From Neptunitalea chrysea (GTDB lineage Bacteria > Bacteroidota > Bacteroidia > Flavobacteriales > Flavobacteriaceae), in the NCBI RefSeq assembly GCF_027924145.1, contig NZ_BRVP01000002.1:124001-188000 (forward strand): a DNA stretch of 64,000 nucleotides, written 5' to 3'. The position numbers were made by a program, and so were the translations under genes. Under the pieces are notes generated by a model that saw only the letters and a list, made by a program, of their open reading frames with translations, was not told where the DNA came from and ran no database searches. Of this stretch, positions 35,416-44,118 are shown one piece after another (position 1 is the first letter of the stretch; the number at the start of each line of letters is the position of its first letter).

Positions 35416-36672
35416 ATGAATAAGAAACGTCAGATCACTTTTTTACTTCATGCAGTTATAGCTTCTTTTGGAGCTTATTTTTGTATGTACGCTTTTAGAA
35501 AGCCATTTAGTGTAGCAACTTTTGCTGATTATAGTTTTTGGAGTATTGATTACAAAATACTTTTAATTATAGCACAGGTAATTGGTTATGTTACCTCGAA
35601 ATTTATAGGTATTAAGTTTATTGCGGAATTAAATAAGGAGAAACGAGCTTTCTATTTGGTAGGTTTAATAGCCCTTGCAGAAATAGCCCTTCTATTTTTT
35701 GGACTTATAAAACCTCCGTACAATATTGTTTTTATGTTTCTTAATGGATTACCATTAGGACTCGTTTGGGGTATTGTATTTTCTTATTTAGAAGGGCGTA
35801 AGGTTACTGAATTTCTTGGTTTAATGCTGTGTACTAGTTTTATTGTTTCTAGTGGAGTTGTAAAATCGGCAGGAATGGCTGTAATGAAGTATTTAGATGT
35901 CTCTGAGTTTTGGATGCCGTTTGTAACCGGATTATTTTTTCTTCCTCCGTTAGTACTTTTTGCATATTTACTTCAAAAATTACCGGAACCTACCGAAGAA
36001 GATTTAAGGCTTAGGCATAAAAGAGAACCTATAACCAAAGCAGATCGTAAAAAGGTGTTTAAATTATTTGCTTTACCCTTAGTGGTGTTAGTATTTTTCT
36101 ATACGCTGTTAACGGCTTTTAGAGATTTTAGAGATAATTTCTCTAGAGAAATTTGGGATGCAGTTGGGTATAAAGGAGATGTTTCGGTATATGCTACTAC
36201 CGAAATTGTAATTGCCTTGATAGTGTTGGGAAGTTTAAGTTTATTAGGATTTATAAAGGAAAATAGAAAGGCATTTATGTGGTATCATGTTCTACTTTTT
36301 GTAGGGGTGGTTGCTACAGGAGGTTCCACTATATTATATATGATGAATGCTATTGCCCCATGGACATGGATGACCTTACTTGGACTAGGGTTGTATTTAT
36401 GTTATGTGCCTTTTAACGGAATATTTTTTGATCGAATGATAGCTACGTTTTCTGTAAAAGGAAATTCGGGGTATTTAATTTATATAGCAGATAGTTTTGG
36501 GTATTTAGGAAGTGTATTGGTGTTATTTTATAAAAACTTCTTTCAGAGTGAAATATCATGGTTTAAGTTCGTGGTGAATTCAAGTTATGTGTTGTCGTTG
36601 GTGGGATTAGTGGTTATTATAATATCCTATATCTATTTTAATAGAAAAACGAGCAGAGAACTATCTGAATAA
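35416..36672 (+). CDS. DUF5690-like multi-spanning membrane protein, candidate inner-membrane transporter
   Basis: A 418-residue integral membrane protein with about 11-12 hydrophobic helices and an MFS-like two-halves layout split by a charged cytoplasmic loop (RLRHKREPITKADRKKVFK). It resembles proteins labelled DUF5690, from the N-terminal AYFCMYAFRKPFSVATF and the NGLPLGLVWGIVFSYLEGRK segment. No function is established to my knowledge. I chose the ATG at 35416 over 35389, because the upstream choice would place an operator inside the gene. It starts the operon with the FAD oxidoreductase (34-bp gap) and HAD hydrolase, and no phosphonate ABC transporter is present, so phosphonate uptake across the inner membrane is a reasonable inference. 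Confidence 0.75.
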   Translation: MNKKRQITFLLHAVIASFGAYFCMYAFRKPFSVATFADYSFWSIDYKILLIIAQVIGYVTSKFIGIKFIAELNKEKRAFYLVGLIALAEIALLFFGLIKPPYNIVFMFLNGLPLGLVWGIVFSYLEGRKVTEFLGLMLCTSFIVSSGVVKSAGMAVMKYLDVSEFWMPFVTGLFFLPPLVLFAYLLQKLPEPTEEDLRLRHKREPITKADRKKVFKLFALPLVVLVFFYTLLTAFRDFRDNFSREIWDAVGYKGDVSVYATTEIVIALIVLGSLSLLGFIKENRKAFMWYHVLLFVGVVATGGSTILYMMNAIAPWTWMTLLGLGLYLCYVPFNGIFFDRMIATFSVKGNSGYLIYIADSFGYLGSVLVLFYKNFFQSEISWFKFVVNSSYVLSLVGLVVIIISYIYFNRKTSRELSE

Positions 36673-36706
36673 ACTGATTTTAGAAACTAACTTAATCAAC
36701 AAAAAA

Positions 36707-37852
36707 ATGTTTGATGTTATATGTGTTGGAGCCGGAGCGTTAGGAACGTTTCATGCTTACCACGCAGCAAAAAAAAGATATAATGTTGCTATTTTAGAAA
36801 AAAATAGTAGACCAGATGGGGCAACCGTTCGCAATTTTGGTCAGGTGGTGCCATCGGGTATGAATATTAAATGGCAACAATACGGCAGAGAGAGTTTGGC
36901 TATTTATGCAGAAATTCAAAAATTGTTTAATATCTCTATTCGTAATAATGGAACCGTATATATTGCTTCTAATGAAGACGAAATGCAATTACTAGAGGAG
37001 CTATCAGAAATAAACAAAGCAAATGACTATACTTCTGTTAAACTTTCTAAAAATGAATGTTTAGAGAAATATTCGGGTTTAAAACAGGAGTATGCAGTTG
37101 GAGGCTTGTTTTTTCCTCAGGAAGTTACGGTAGAACCTAGGGTAATGATAAACAGGTTACATCAATATTTAACTGCGGAGTATAATGTAGATATTCATTT
37201 TAATACTACTGTTATAAATTGCGAACAGTTGTCAGATGGTGTAGAAGTGCTTGTTGCTGGTGGTAAAAAGATAAAAGCTAAAAAGGTTTTTATCTGTAAT
37301 GGTGATGAGTTTCAGTTGTTGTACCCAGAGCAGTTTGCAGTAAGTGATATAGAAATAACTAAATTACAAATGATGCAAACCAAACCGCAACAAGGGTATG
37401 TGTTACCAGGATCAATATTAACCGGATTAACAATCAAACGATATGAGTCGTTTACAGAATGTCCTTCCTATAAAGAGATAAAAGCAAAAGAGTCAGCTGA
37501 TGCACTTTACAAAAAATGGGGTGTTCATATATTATTCAAACAAGCTACTGATGGATCTGTAATTTTAGGAGATTCTCATATGTATAGTGGAATAAAAGAT
37601 AAGGCTAAACTTGGTTTTGATAATAGTGAAGAGATTAATGAATATATGATTGAAGAGGCTAAGAAAATTATCGATTTGCCAAACTACGATATAGCCTACA
37701 GATGGTACGGAATGTATTCTCAATGTAAAACTCAAGATATTTTTAATAAAGATGTTTCTAAAGATATTAGGGTAATTACAGCTATAGGAGGTAAGGGGAT
37801 GACAGGCAGTGCAGGGTATTCAAAAGAACAAATAGAGGAAGTATTAAATTAA
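36707..37852 (+). CDS. FAD-dependent oxidoreductase of the phosphonatase-associated family (TIGR03364/PbfD-like)
   Basis: A 381-residue D-amino-acid-oxidase-fold enzyme. The N-terminal FAD site is VGAGALGTFHAYHAA, with the acidic ribose contact in AILEKN, then the family-typical VRNFGQVVPSGM. The C-terminal FAD contact region is ITAIGGKGMTGSAGYS. The family known as TIGR03364 is found beside phosphonatase-like hydrolases and is thought to oxidise aminophosphonates such as N-methyl-2-aminoethylphosphonate. Here it lies 10 bp before just such a hydrolase. Product would be phosphonoacetaldehyde. The family call is good; the exact substrate is inferred. Confidence 0.82.
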   Translation: MFDVICVGAGALGTFHAYHAAKKRYNVAILEKNSRPDGATVRNFGQVVPSGMNIKWQQYGRESLAIYAEIQKLFNISIRNNGTVYIASNEDEMQLLEELSEINKANDYTSVKLSKNECLEKYSGLKQEYAVGGLFFPQEVTVEPRVMINRLHQYLTAEYNVDIHFNTTVINCEQLSDGVEVLVAGGKKIKAKKVFICNGDEFQLLYPEQFAVSDIEITKLQMMQTKPQQGYVLPGSILTGLTIKRYESFTECPSYKEIKAKESADALYKKWGVHILFKQATDGSVILGDSHMYSGIKDKAKLGFDNSEEINEYMIEEAKKIIDLPNYDIAYRWYGMYSQCKTQDIFNKDVSKDIRVITAIGGKGMTGSAGYSKEQIEEVLN

Positions 37853-37862
37853 AATATATAGA

Positions 37863-38531
37863 ATGCAAGGAGTTCAAATGGTAGTTTTTGATATGGCAGG
37901 GACTACAGTTAATGAAGATAATATTGTTTATAAAACGTTGGCTAACAGTATTACTAAATATGGGTATACGGTAGCATTAGAGACAGTGTTGATACACGGA
38001 GCAGGAAAAGAAAAATTACAAGCTATTAAAGATATTTTGGTGTTTTTAGGGGAAGAAACCACGAAAGCATCAGAAATTTTTAAGGATTTTAAAGAAACCT
38101 TAGAAACATCTTATAAGACTATGGATGTATTTGCGTTTGATAGTGCTAAAGAGATTTTTGAGAAACTAAGAGGAAAAAATATAAAAGTGGTACTTAATAC
38201 AGGGTACGATGTGAAAACGGCTACCTTGTTATTAGACCGTTTAAACTGGGCGATTGGAAATGATATAGATTTATTAGTAACCGCTAGTGATGTAGAAAGA
38301 AGCAGACCTCACGGGGATATGATTTTTTTAGCGATGGAAAAATTAGCTATTGAAAATGCTGAAGCTGTTATTAAAATAGGGGATTCTGCTATTGACATAG
38401 AAGAAGGAAAAAATGCTAATTGTGGGGCAACAGTTGGAATTACTACAGGTGCACAAACTAAAGAACAATTGGCCATAGCAAACCCTAATTATATTATAAA
38501 TGATTTAAAAGAATTACTTGAAATTATTTAA
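37863..38531 (+). CDS. Phosphonatase-like HAD hydrolase (PhnX-like, TIGR03351 type)
   Basis: A 222-residue HAD-superfamily enzyme. Motif I is VVFDMAGTTVNED with nucleophile Asp10 and Ala12 where most HAD phosphatases have a second Asp, a phosphonatase hallmark. Lys49 in HGAGKEKLQ aligns by eye with the Schiff-base lysine of PhnX (MGLxKxDH). Motif II is LNTGYD and motif IV IKIGDSAIDIEEGKNAN. It should split the C-P bond of phosphonoacetaldehyde to acetaldehyde and phosphate. It is the third gene of the operon and ends before a strong bidirectional terminator. Confidence 0.85.
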   Translation: MQGVQMVVFDMAGTTVNEDNIVYKTLANSITKYGYTVALETVLIHGAGKEKLQAIKDILVFLGEETTKASEIFKDFKETLETSYKTMDVFAFDSAKEIFEKLRGKNIKVVLNTGYDVKTATLLLDRLNWAIGNDIDLLVTASDVERSRPHGDMIFLAMEKLAIENAEAVIKIGDSAIDIEEGKNANCGATVGITTGAQTKEQLAIANPNYIINDLKELLEII

Positions 38532-38570
38532 AATTATTTACTTTCAATGTTGTTTTTTGTTAATTAAGCT

Positions 38571-38601
38571 AAAGGTTTTGCAACCGCAAAACCTTTTTTT
38601 T
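38571..38601. terminator. Bidirectional terminator between the HAD hydrolase and XRE regulator
   Basis: AAAGGTTTTGC (38571-38581) and GCAAAACCTTT (38586-38596) form a perfect 11-bp stem with an AACC tetraloop, followed by a T-run to 38601. It separates convergent genes ending at 38531 and 38612. Confidence 0.92.
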
Positions 38602-38611
38602 GTATAGGTGT

Positions 38612-39178
38612 TTATATAAAGAAATACATCACTAACATTTTAGAAGGGGTATCACCTCTGTTTACAGGAACATGAGGTATACGTCCATCAAAAAATATGG
38701 CATCACCTTCTTGTAATTCTACTTCAGAATCTCCTATAATATAGGAACAAGTACCAGATAGTATATACTTATATTCAAAAGCATCGGTTACAACGGTGTC
38801 TCTTTTAGAGCCGGGTGCTACTTCTAATAACACAGATTCAAATCCCATTGAGGAAAGTTGTTTACCAAAAATATATTTGTAACTAAAGCCAACAGCATCA
38901 TCTTCTTTTTCAATAACATTATTATCACCAGCTCTAGATACTATAAAAGTATCACCATTGGTTTCGGGCATGCCACTAAAAAAATCGGTAACTTCAACTT
39001 CAAGTGCTTTAATAATATTTAATAAAACGGGTAAAGAAGGTATGGTTCTACCATTTTCTATTCTTGAAATCAATCCGTTACTCACCTCTGCAAGCGTTGC
39101 AATATCACTAATATTCTTGCTTTTTTCTTTACGGATTTCCTTTATTCTTTTTCCTATTCCAATCAGGTAATTATTCAT
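38612..39178 (-). CDS. XRE-cupin transcriptional regulator of the phosphonate-type locus
   Basis: A 188-residue regulator: XRE helix-turn-helix (about 7-65, ISDIATLAEVSNGLISRIENGRTIPS) joined to a C-terminal cupin (about 110-188, LQEGDAIFFDGRIPHVPVNRGD). Such proteins usually sense a small catabolite through the cupin and repress or activate adjacent genes. It lies between the two operons and reads against both. An exact operator palindrome is 52 bp upstream of its start, and others lie at both operon heads, pointing to control of the locus and of itself. Confidence 0.9.
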   Translation of the reverse strand: MNNYLIGIGKRIKEIRKEKSKNISDIATLAEVSNGLISRIENGRTIPSLPVLLNIIKALEVEVTDFFSGMPETNGDTFIVSRAGDNNVIEKEDDAVGFSYKYIFGKQLSSMGFESVLLEVAPGSKRDTVVTDAFEYKYILSGTCSYIIGDSEVELQEGDAIFFDGRIPHVPVNRGDTPSKMLVMYFFI

Positions 39179-39229
39179 AATATTCTACTAAAAGTAACTT
39201 TCAAATGTGTCATGTTATAAAATTATAAT

Positions 39230-39244
39230 TTTACTATTTGTAAA
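39230..39244 (+). promoter_or_regulatory. Operator copy 3, between the XRE-cupin gene and SusC
   Basis: TTTACTATTTGTAAA again, exact to copies 1 and 2. It lies in the 190-bp divergent region, 52 bp from the regulator start and 125 bp from the susC start, so it can serve autoregulation and susC control. Confidence 0.68.
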
Positions 39245-39331
39245 AAAGATACTTGTTAACGTTTAGTTAATAATCTTAATGTTTCTTATATGATAACTTA
39301 ATTTTTACCATATGTTTAGTTTATCTCAAAA

Positions 39332-39346
39332 TTTAATATTTGTAAA
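39332..39346 (+). promoter_or_regulatory. Operator copy 4 (one mismatch), in front of SusC
   Basis: TTTAATATTTGTAAA differs from the other three copies at one base (fifth position C to A) and lies 23 bp before the susC ATG. A much weaker match, TTTACCATATGTTTA, is at 39304. Confidence 0.55.
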
Positions 39347-39368
39347 CAACAAGTAAACTTTTAATACG

Positions 39369-42300
39369 ATGAACAAAATTAAACTTTGGCTGATTTTCAC
39401 CTTATTTATTTCGGTTTTCAGCTTTGCTCAAACAACTTTTACTGGTGTTGTCTATGATGACAACCAAATACCATTACCGGGTGCTTCGGTAGTAGTAAAA
39501 GGTACTTCTGTTGGAGTTACTACAGATTTTGATGGTAACTTCTCCATACAAGTGCCCGAAGATAATAAAATATTAGTTGTAACCTATATTGGGTATAAAA
39601 CTTATGAGTTTGATATCACAGGAAAGGAAAAAGCAACGATTATTTTAGTTCCGGATGCAGCTCAATTAGACGAAGTTGTGGTAACTGCTTTGGGTCTTAA
39701 GCAGGATAGAAAAGCATTAGGATATGCTTCTCAAGAGGTAAAATCTGAGAGCTTGAAGGAAGCTCATGAAACAAACTTCTTAAATAGCTTATCTGGTAAA
39801 GTTGCCGGGGTTAATATTACTAATAGCCCAAGTGGTTTAGGGGGGTCTTCACGTATTACCATTCGTGGTAACTCTTCGTTAAACATTAATAACAACTCTC
39901 CTTTATTTGTTATTGATGGTACTCCTATTAGTAATAATGTAGGAGGGATGAATACTTCTAGCACTCAAGATACTGACTACGGTAATGGTGCTGCGGAAAT
40001 TAATCCTGAAAATATTGAGTCCATCAATATCTTAAAAGGACCTGCTGCTGCTGCTTTATATGGTTCTCGTGCAGCTAACGGTGCTATTGTAATTACTACC
40101 AAGAGTGGTGCTGGTAAAAAAGGAAAATTAAAAATTAGTGTTAGTTCTAGTGTACAGTTAGAAACTATTTCTACCATGCCTGAATGGCAAAATGAATACG
40201 GACAAGGGAATAACATGGAATTCTCTTTCCTTGATGGTAGTAACGGTGGAACTAATGATGGTGTTGATGAAAGCTGGGGGCCTAAGTTAGATGCTGGTTA
40301 TACAATTGCTCAGTTTGATTCTCCAAGAGCTGATGGCACAAGAGGAGGTGACGTAGATGTTAGTTCTGCTGATATTACACCAACTCCATGGGTATCACAT
40401 CCTGATAACATCAAAGATTTCTTTGAGACTGGTGTTACTACTATAAATAGTATTTCATTTGCTAAGTCTAGTGAGTTAGGAAGCTTTAGAGCGTCTTATA
40501 GTAATTTAAATCAAACAGGTATTGTACCCAATACCGATTTAAAACGTAACAACGTTAATATTACAAGTAGACTTAATTTAACAGATAAACTTAAATTAAG
40601 TTCTAACATTAACTACATAAAACAAGATAGTGGTAACCGCCCTTCTTTAAGTTACGGTACAGAAAACGTTATGTATTTATGGGCATGGTATGGTCGCCAG
40701 ATTAATACAGCAAGTTTAAGAGATTACTGGCAGCCAGGTTTAGAGGGTACGCAACAGTTTAATTATAACTATAACTACCATGATAACCCATATTTTAATG
40801 TATACGAAAATACGAATGCACAGAACAAAGACCGTGTATTTGGTAATATTAGTTTGAATTATGATATCACGGATCATTTAAGTTTTATGTTTAGAACTGG
40901 TAGAGACTTTTACAGAGATGTACGTACCAAGAAAAGAGCATTTAGTACACAACGTTTCCCTGAAGGTTTTTATGGAGAACTTAATGTTTATTTTCAGGAA
41001 GCAAATACCGATTTCTTGTTAACGTATGATAATACTTTTAATGAAAAATGGGGTGTTAGTTTATCTGTTGGTGCTAACCGTATGGATCAGAAAGTAGATA
41101 ATAGCTATACGTATGCAAATAAACTTGTTGTACCAGAATTATATTCATTCAACAATGCACAGGCAGGTAACTTATTTGTAGTTCAAGATGATACTCAGAA
41201 AAGAATTAATAGTGCATATGCATTTGGTCGTTTTTCTTATGACAACAAAATTTATTTAGAGTTAACAGGAAGAAAAGACTGGTCTAGTACAGTACCAGAT
41301 TCTTATTTCTATCCTTCTGCTAACTTAGGTTTAGTAGTAAGTCAAATGGTTGATTTACCAGAAGCTTTCTCTTTTGCAAAATTAAGACTTGCAGCTGCAC
41401 AAGTAGGTAACGACACGGGAGCTTATAATAGTGGTTTAACTACGTATAACAAGGAAACTGCCTTTGGAGAATATACCGTTTTAAGTCAGGACAGTGTATT
41501 ATTAAATCAAGATTTAAAACCTGAAATGACTACTTCTTATGAGGTTGGAACAGAACTTAGATTCTTTAATAACAGATTATATGTAGATGCTACTTACTAT
41601 CAAAACTTATCTGAAAATCAGATTATGAGTGTAGATGCTGATATAGCAAGTGGTTATAGCAAGCGTTACATTAACTTAGGTGAAGTTAAAAACCATGGTT
41701 TTGAATTAATGTTAGGAGTTCAACCAATTAAAACAGAGAAGTTTACTTGGGATGCTAATTTTAATTTCTCAACTAACGAAAGTGAAGTAAAAGATCTTGA
41801 CGGAGTTAATTATACATTAACTTCTAGAAACGGAGCATATATCCAAGCTAGAGAAGGTGGTTCTGTTAGTGCTATCTATGGTTACGGATTTAAGAGAGTA
41901 GAAGATAAGAGCAGTCCTTACTACGGAAGAATCATTTATAATTCTGATGGTTTACCTGAAATGACAGATGATCTAGTATATCAAGGTGATTATGCACCAG
42001 ATTTTATGTTAGGTATTCAAAATAAGTTTAAGTACAAAAACTTTGACTTAAGTGTTTTATTTGATATTCGCGAAGGTGGTATTGTTGTGTCTAGAACAAA
42101 AACCATTGCTAGTACATCTGGTCAGTTAAAAGAGACTCTTGTAGGTAGAGAAACTGGTATTGTTGGTGATGGTGTTGTAGAATCTAATGGTTCTTACCAA
42201 GAAAACACTGTAAACATTGGTGCTCGTAGCTGGAACTATAGTTACTACGACAGAGATAACGTAGAAGCAGCTAAGTATGATGCTTCTTATACTAAATTAA

Positions 42301-42527
42301 GAGAAATAACTATTGGATATACACTGCCAGCTAAATTTGCTGAAAAAATATTCTTAGAGAATGTAAGATTTTCTGTAACTGGTAGAAATTTATTCATTTG
42401 GACAGAAAATCCACACTTTGACCCTGAAACCCTTTCTGTTTCTGGTAATACATTACAACCAGGTATTGAAAACATGGCGTTACCAGGGGTTCGTTCATTT
42501 ACTTTCAACTTAAACTTTAATTTCTAA
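39369..42527 (+). CDS. SusC/RagA-family TonB-dependent transporter of the phosphonate-type locus
   Basis: A 1052-residue outer-membrane transporter. Signal peptide (ending FSFAQ), carboxypeptidase-regulatory-like domain (about 22-100, FTGVVYDDNQIPLPGASVVVKG), TonB box (LDEVVVTALGLKQ), plug with FVIDGTPISNN and YGSRAANGAIVITTK, and a barrel ending in FTFNLNFNF. It differs from the mannan SusC by subfamily features (the LGLKQDRKALGYASQ segment). It leads an operon in which every enzyme gene downstream is phosphoester- or phosphonate-type, so its cargo is inferred to be a phosphorus-containing glycan or lipid fragment. Confidence 0.92.
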   Translation: MNKIKLWLIFTLFISVFSFAQTTFTGVVYDDNQIPLPGASVVVKGTSVGVTTDFDGNFSIQVPEDNKILVVTYIGYKTYEFDITGKEKATIILVPDAAQLDEVVVTALGLKQDRKALGYASQEVKSESLKEAHETNFLNSLSGKVAGVNITNSPSGLGGSSRITIRGNSSLNINNNSPLFVIDGTPISNNVGGMNTSSTQDTDYGNGAAEINPENIESINILKGPAAAALYGSRAANGAIVITTKSGAGKKGKLKISVSSSVQLETISTMPEWQNEYGQGNNMEFSFLDGSNGGTNDGVDESWGPKLDAGYTIAQFDSPRADGTRGGDVDVSSADITPTPWVSHPDNIKDFFETGVTTINSISFAKSSELGSFRASYSNLNQTGIVPNTDLKRNNVNITSRLNLTDKLKLSSNINYIKQDSGNRPSLSYGTENVMYLWAWYGRQINTASLRDYWQPGLEGTQQFNYNYNYHDNPYFNVYENTNAQNKDRVFGNISLNYDITDHLSFMFRTGRDFYRDVRTKKRAFSTQRFPEGFYGELNVYFQEANTDFLLTYDNTFNEKWGVSLSVGANRMDQKVDNSYTYANKLVVPELYSFNNAQAGNLFVVQDDTQKRINSAYAFGRFSYDNKIYLELTGRKDWSSTVPDSYFYPSANLGLVVSQMVDLPEAFSFAKLRLAAAQVGNDTGAYNSGLTTYNKETAFGEYTVLSQDSVLLNQDLKPEMTTSYEVGTELRFFNNRLYVDATYYQNLSENQIMSVDADIASGYSKRYINLGEVKNHGFELMLGVQPIKTEKFTWDANFNFSTNESEVKDLDGVNYTLTSRNGAYIQAREGGSVSAIYGYGFKRVEDKSSPYYGRIIYNSDGLPEMTDDLVYQGDYAPDFMLGIQNKFKYKNFDLSVLFDIREGGIVVSRTKTIASTSGQLKETLVGRETGIVGDGVVESNGSYQENTVNIGARSWNYSYYDRDNVEAAKYDASYTKLREITIGYTLPAKFAEKIFLENVRFSVTGRNLFIWTENPHFDPETLSVSGNTLQPGIENMALPGVRSFTFNLNFNF

Positions 42528-42539
42528 ACTAATTTCGAA

Positions 42540-44102
42540 ATGAAACATTCATATAAATTTTTAAGAAATCTACTTAGTCTTGTAATGGTGGTTTCTATTG
42601 CAGGTTGTAAAGATGATTTTACCGAAATTAACACAAACCCTAATGATCCTACGAGTGCTACACCCGAATTATTAGTACCTGGTGTAATTCGTTCTATTGC
42701 TAACGATTGGGCAGATTACGGTTGGGGAACCGGAGCCTTAGTAATGCAACATTCTGCAAGATACCAGTTTACCGATGATGACCGTTATATTTGGGATCCA
42801 TCAGGAGATCCATATTCAACCGGATATGATGCTCTTAGAGATGTTAATAACATTTTAGAAGCTTCTCAAGATTCTGAATTAATGGCCGGGTACTATGGGG
42901 TTGGTCTTATTTTAAAGTCTTGGATTATGTCTATTATTACAGATGCATATGGAGATGCTCCATACAGTGAGGCTACTCTAGGTCAAATTACTGGTAATTT
43001 TACTCCTGTTTTTGATAGTCAGAGTGATATCTATACCGGAATCTTAGCCGATTTAGAGAATGCTAATGATATTTTAGCCAATGCTAGTAATATTGACGGT
43101 GATATTCTTTATGGAGGTGATGTAAGTCTTTGGAGAAAGTTTGCTAACTCATTACGTTTACGTTTATTAATGAGATTAACAGATGTTAGTAACTCTTCTT
43201 CTATTGCTGCTATTCAAACCATTGTGAGTAATCCAACTCAATACCCTATTTTTGAAAGTAATGAAGATATGGCTGCTGTAACATGGAATACAGGAAATCC
43301 ACAACCAAAATACGAAACTCGTTCTGGTAGTTTTGATGAATTACGCTTAAGTCAAACTTTAGAAACAAGATTAAAAGCTTTAAACGATACAAGATTAGTA
43401 GTATTTGCACAACCAATATCTAACGCTAATGAGGGTTGGTATTCAGATAATTGGGATTACTACGTAGGAGAGCCTAATGGTTTAAGTGATGAAGATGCAC
43501 TTGCTTATAACGGTGGTTCTAACAATATCTCGAGAATTGGAATTTTATTTGCTTGTGACGCTTGTGATGATGATGCTTCTGCAACTGCAGCACAAACTAT
43601 TATCATGAGTTATTCTGAAGTTCAGTTTATCTTAGCAGAAGCTAGACAACGTGATTTTATTTCTACAGGCGATGTAGAAACTTATTATGAAACTGGTATT
43701 AAAGCATCTTTCGAATATTACAAAAGTAGAATTGAAGTAGGTGGCTGGTCTCAAATATCAGATCTTTTAGACGGAACACTTTCCGATATGGATACCTATT
43801 TAACTCAAGGCGGTGTAGCTTTAACAGGAACCAGTGATGAGATTTTAAACAAAATTTATCTTCAAAAATGGATTTCGTTATATAACACAGGGTTTGAAGC
43901 GTGGTCTGATTGGAGACGTACAGGACAACCAGAAGTAGTTCCTGGTCCTGCGGCTAGTAACAACAGTCAGGTACCTGTTAGATTTTTATATCCTTCTAGT
44001 GTAAAATCTACAAACAATGCTAACTATCAATCTGCTGTTCAAAATCAGGGAGCCGATGATATTAACACCAGACTTTGGTGGGATGTTTCTTCTAATAACT
44101 AA
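42540..44102 (+). CDS. SusD-like lipoprotein of the phosphonate-type locus
   Basis: A 520-residue lipoprotein (lipobox SIAGC, Cys22) starting DDFTEINTNPNDPTSATPELLVPG, which is typical of the SusD-like_2 subgroup rather than the SusD_RagB form seen at 16122. C-terminal EILNKIYLQKWISLYNTGFEAWSDWRRTGQP is also family-typical. A cluster of Asp and Cys near 340 (CDACDDDAS) is unusual and may bind metal. It caps the SusC channel encoded 12 bp upstream. Confidence 0.9.
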   Translation: MKHSYKFLRNLLSLVMVVSIAGCKDDFTEINTNPNDPTSATPELLVPGVIRSIANDWADYGWGTGALVMQHSARYQFTDDDRYIWDPSGDPYSTGYDALRDVNNILEASQDSELMAGYYGVGLILKSWIMSIITDAYGDAPYSEATLGQITGNFTPVFDSQSDIYTGILADLENANDILANASNIDGDILYGGDVSLWRKFANSLRLRLLMRLTDVSNSSSIAAIQTIVSNPTQYPIFESNEDMAAVTWNTGNPQPKYETRSGSFDELRLSQTLETRLKALNDTRLVVFAQPISNANEGWYSDNWDYYVGEPNGLSDEDALAYNGGSNNISRIGILFACDACDDDASATAAQTIIMSYSEVQFILAEARQRDFISTGDVETYYETGIKASFEYYKSRIEVGGWSQISDLLDGTLSDMDTYLTQGGVALTGTSDEILNKIYLQKWISLYNTGFEAWSDWRRTGQPEVVPGPAASNNSQVPVRFLYPSSVKSTNNANYQSAVQNQGADDINTRLWWDVSSNN

Positions 44103-44118
44103 GAGTATACAGTAAGAA

